From positions 1 to 6,929 of the forward strand of contig JAQYVQ010000164.1 of NCBI GenBank assembly GCA_030145435.1: 6,929 bases of DNA, read 5' to 3'. Positions within the stretch are counted from its first letter, which is position 1, and every line of letters starts with the position of its first letter. Shown here one piece after another: positions 6,487 through 6,929 of this stretch. This DNA comes from Syntrophobacteria bacterium. GTDB taxonomy: Bacteria; Desulfobacterota; DSWW01. A model generated the notes under the pieces. The model was not told where the DNA came from. It saw only the letters and a program-made list of their open reading frames with translations, and did no database searches. Both the position numbers and the translations under genes were made by a program.

Positions 6487-6532
6487 AAAAGGGAAAGGGG
6501 ACGCGAAAGCCGGCCTTCCGCGCCCCCTTTCC
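6487..6532 (-). terminator. Intrinsic terminator after tRNA-Lys
   Basis: Minus-strand RNA folds into a 17-bp stem: 6516-6532 pairs with 6492-6508 around a 7-base loop (6509-6515). The stem is followed by C and then four T (6487-6490). It starts three bases after the tRNA-Lys CCA. Both imperfect positions (6501/6523 and 6506/6518) are G-U wobbles in the minus-strand RNA but A-C mismatches in the plus-strand RNA, so the fold favours minus-strand transcription. The T run is short, so termination may be incomplete. Confidence 0.75.
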
Positions 6533-6535
6533 GCA

Positions 6536-6611
6536 TGGTGGGCCGTTAGGGAATCGAACCCCAAACCTACTGATTAAGAGTCAGTTGCTCTACCAATTGA
6601 GCTAACGGCCC
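6536..6611 (-). tRNA. tRNA-Lys (anticodon CTT)
   Basis: This is a 76-base tRNA gene with CCA encoded at 6536-6538. The acceptor stem GGGCCGT/ACGGCCC is perfect, the anticodon stem is ACTGA/TCAGT, and the T arm contains TTCGATT. The loop CTCTTAA gives anticodon CTT at 6576-6578, specific for lysine codon AAG. It is the last gene before the terminator at 6487-6532. It follows tRNA-Arg after an 80-base gap in which no convincing promoter was found, so it is probably cotranscribed with the Arg and His genes. Confidence 0.97.
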
Positions 6612-6691
6612 TCGAGGAGTTCCGCCCCCCTCTCGACGGTTGTCAACGCGAATCCCTCGAGAAATCCCTTCCGAACAAATGCTGCGTATAT

Positions 6692-6768
<77 letters not shown>

Positions 6769-6789
6769 ACAGATCTTTCTTCCAATGAA

Positions 6790-6867
6790 TGGGGTGAGTG
6801 AGGGGACTCGAACCCCCGGCCTCTAGGGCCACAACCTAGTGCTCTAACCGCCTGAGCTACACTCACC
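6790..6867 (-). tRNA. tRNA-His (anticodon GTG)
   Basis: This is a 78-base gene counting the extra 5' G at 6867, with CCA encoded at 6790-6792. The acceptor stem GTGAGTG/CACTCAC is perfect. The template encodes G at -1 opposite discriminator C73, the identity pair of histidine tRNAs. The anticodon stem is CTAGG/CCTAG, and loop TTGTGGC gives GTG at 6830-6832. It is the first tRNA visible in the right-hand set. The 62 bases upstream show no good promoter, so more tRNA genes may lie beyond the window. Confidence 0.97.
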
Positions 6868-6929
6868 ATACAGCGACCAATGGACCTGTATCTCGAATGA
6901 AACGGAGATCGTCGAACCGTCTCCTCAGG

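Noticed and set aside
6226..6605. Open frames on both strands across tRNA-Leu, the intergenic space and tRNA-Lys
   Set aside because: Both are translations of tRNA sequence, including the GNRTPNL type artefact, without plausible ribosome sites or domain content.
6641..6646. Perfect TTGACA between tRNA-Arg and tRNA-Lys
   Set aside because: At 17 bases the -10 position reads GGAACT (2 of 6), and initiation would fall at or inside the tRNA-Lys 5' end.
6905..6926. GGAGA/TCTCC hairpin at the right edge as a terminator of an upstream unit
   Set aside because: Only 5 bp with an 11-base loop and a broken T run; too weak to call.

Overview
The window is a bacterial chromosomal segment in which every supported gene lies on the minus strand, so transcription runs from high to low coordinates. 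It reads, in that direction: tRNA-His, tRNA-Arg, tRNA-Lys, a strong hairpin terminator, a candidate promoter, tRNA-Leu, tig (trigger factor), clpP, clpX, lon, a second candidate promoter, tRNA-Val, tRNA-Asp. The gene order tig-clpP-clpX-lon is a widespread bacterial protein-quality-control cluster. A tRNA-Leu next to tig, clpX with an N-terminal zinc finger, a soluble LonA, moderately high GC and 3' CCA encoded in all six tRNA genes fit a deltaproteobacterial (Desulfobacterota-like) or related Gram-negative genome. That placement is an inference from style and order, not a proven assignment.

Right part (6929 to about 6487): three tRNA genes (His-GTG, Arg-TCG, Lys-CTT) in one direction with no convincing internal promoter. 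They end in a 17-bp hairpin followed by a short T run that begins three bases after the CCA of tRNA-Lys. About 60 bases at the far right edge hold no gene that can be supported.

Middle part (about 6467 to 326): a promoter-like TTGCGC-N17-TACAAT precedes tRNA-Leu(TAG). No terminator is visible between that tRNA and tig, so a mixed tRNA-mRNA transcript is likely. tig encodes the ribosome-bound chaperone that meets nascent chains. clpP and clpX encode the peptidase and the unfoldase of the ClpXP protease. lon encodes the second major cytoplasmic ATP-dependent protease. The gaps are short (22, 62 and 123 bases), consistent with an operon running from nascent-chain folding to degradation. Known heat-shock elements (a CIRCE inverted repeat or a clear sigma-32 promoter) were looked for in the gaps and not seen.

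Left part (325 to 1): 135 bases with a promoter-like TGGAAA-N17-TATAGT lead into a two-gene tRNA-Val(TAC)-tRNA-Asp(GTC) unit.

I see no mobile element, CRISPR array or undescribed multi-gene system. The window is mostly conserved housekeeping DNA. The points worth checking are regulatory (hairpins, a dyad in a promoter spacer, a 9-base direct repeat around the Val promoter) and protein details (a divergent PPIase domain in trigger factor, a Met-Gly-Phe loop in ClpX, an acidic tail on Lon).
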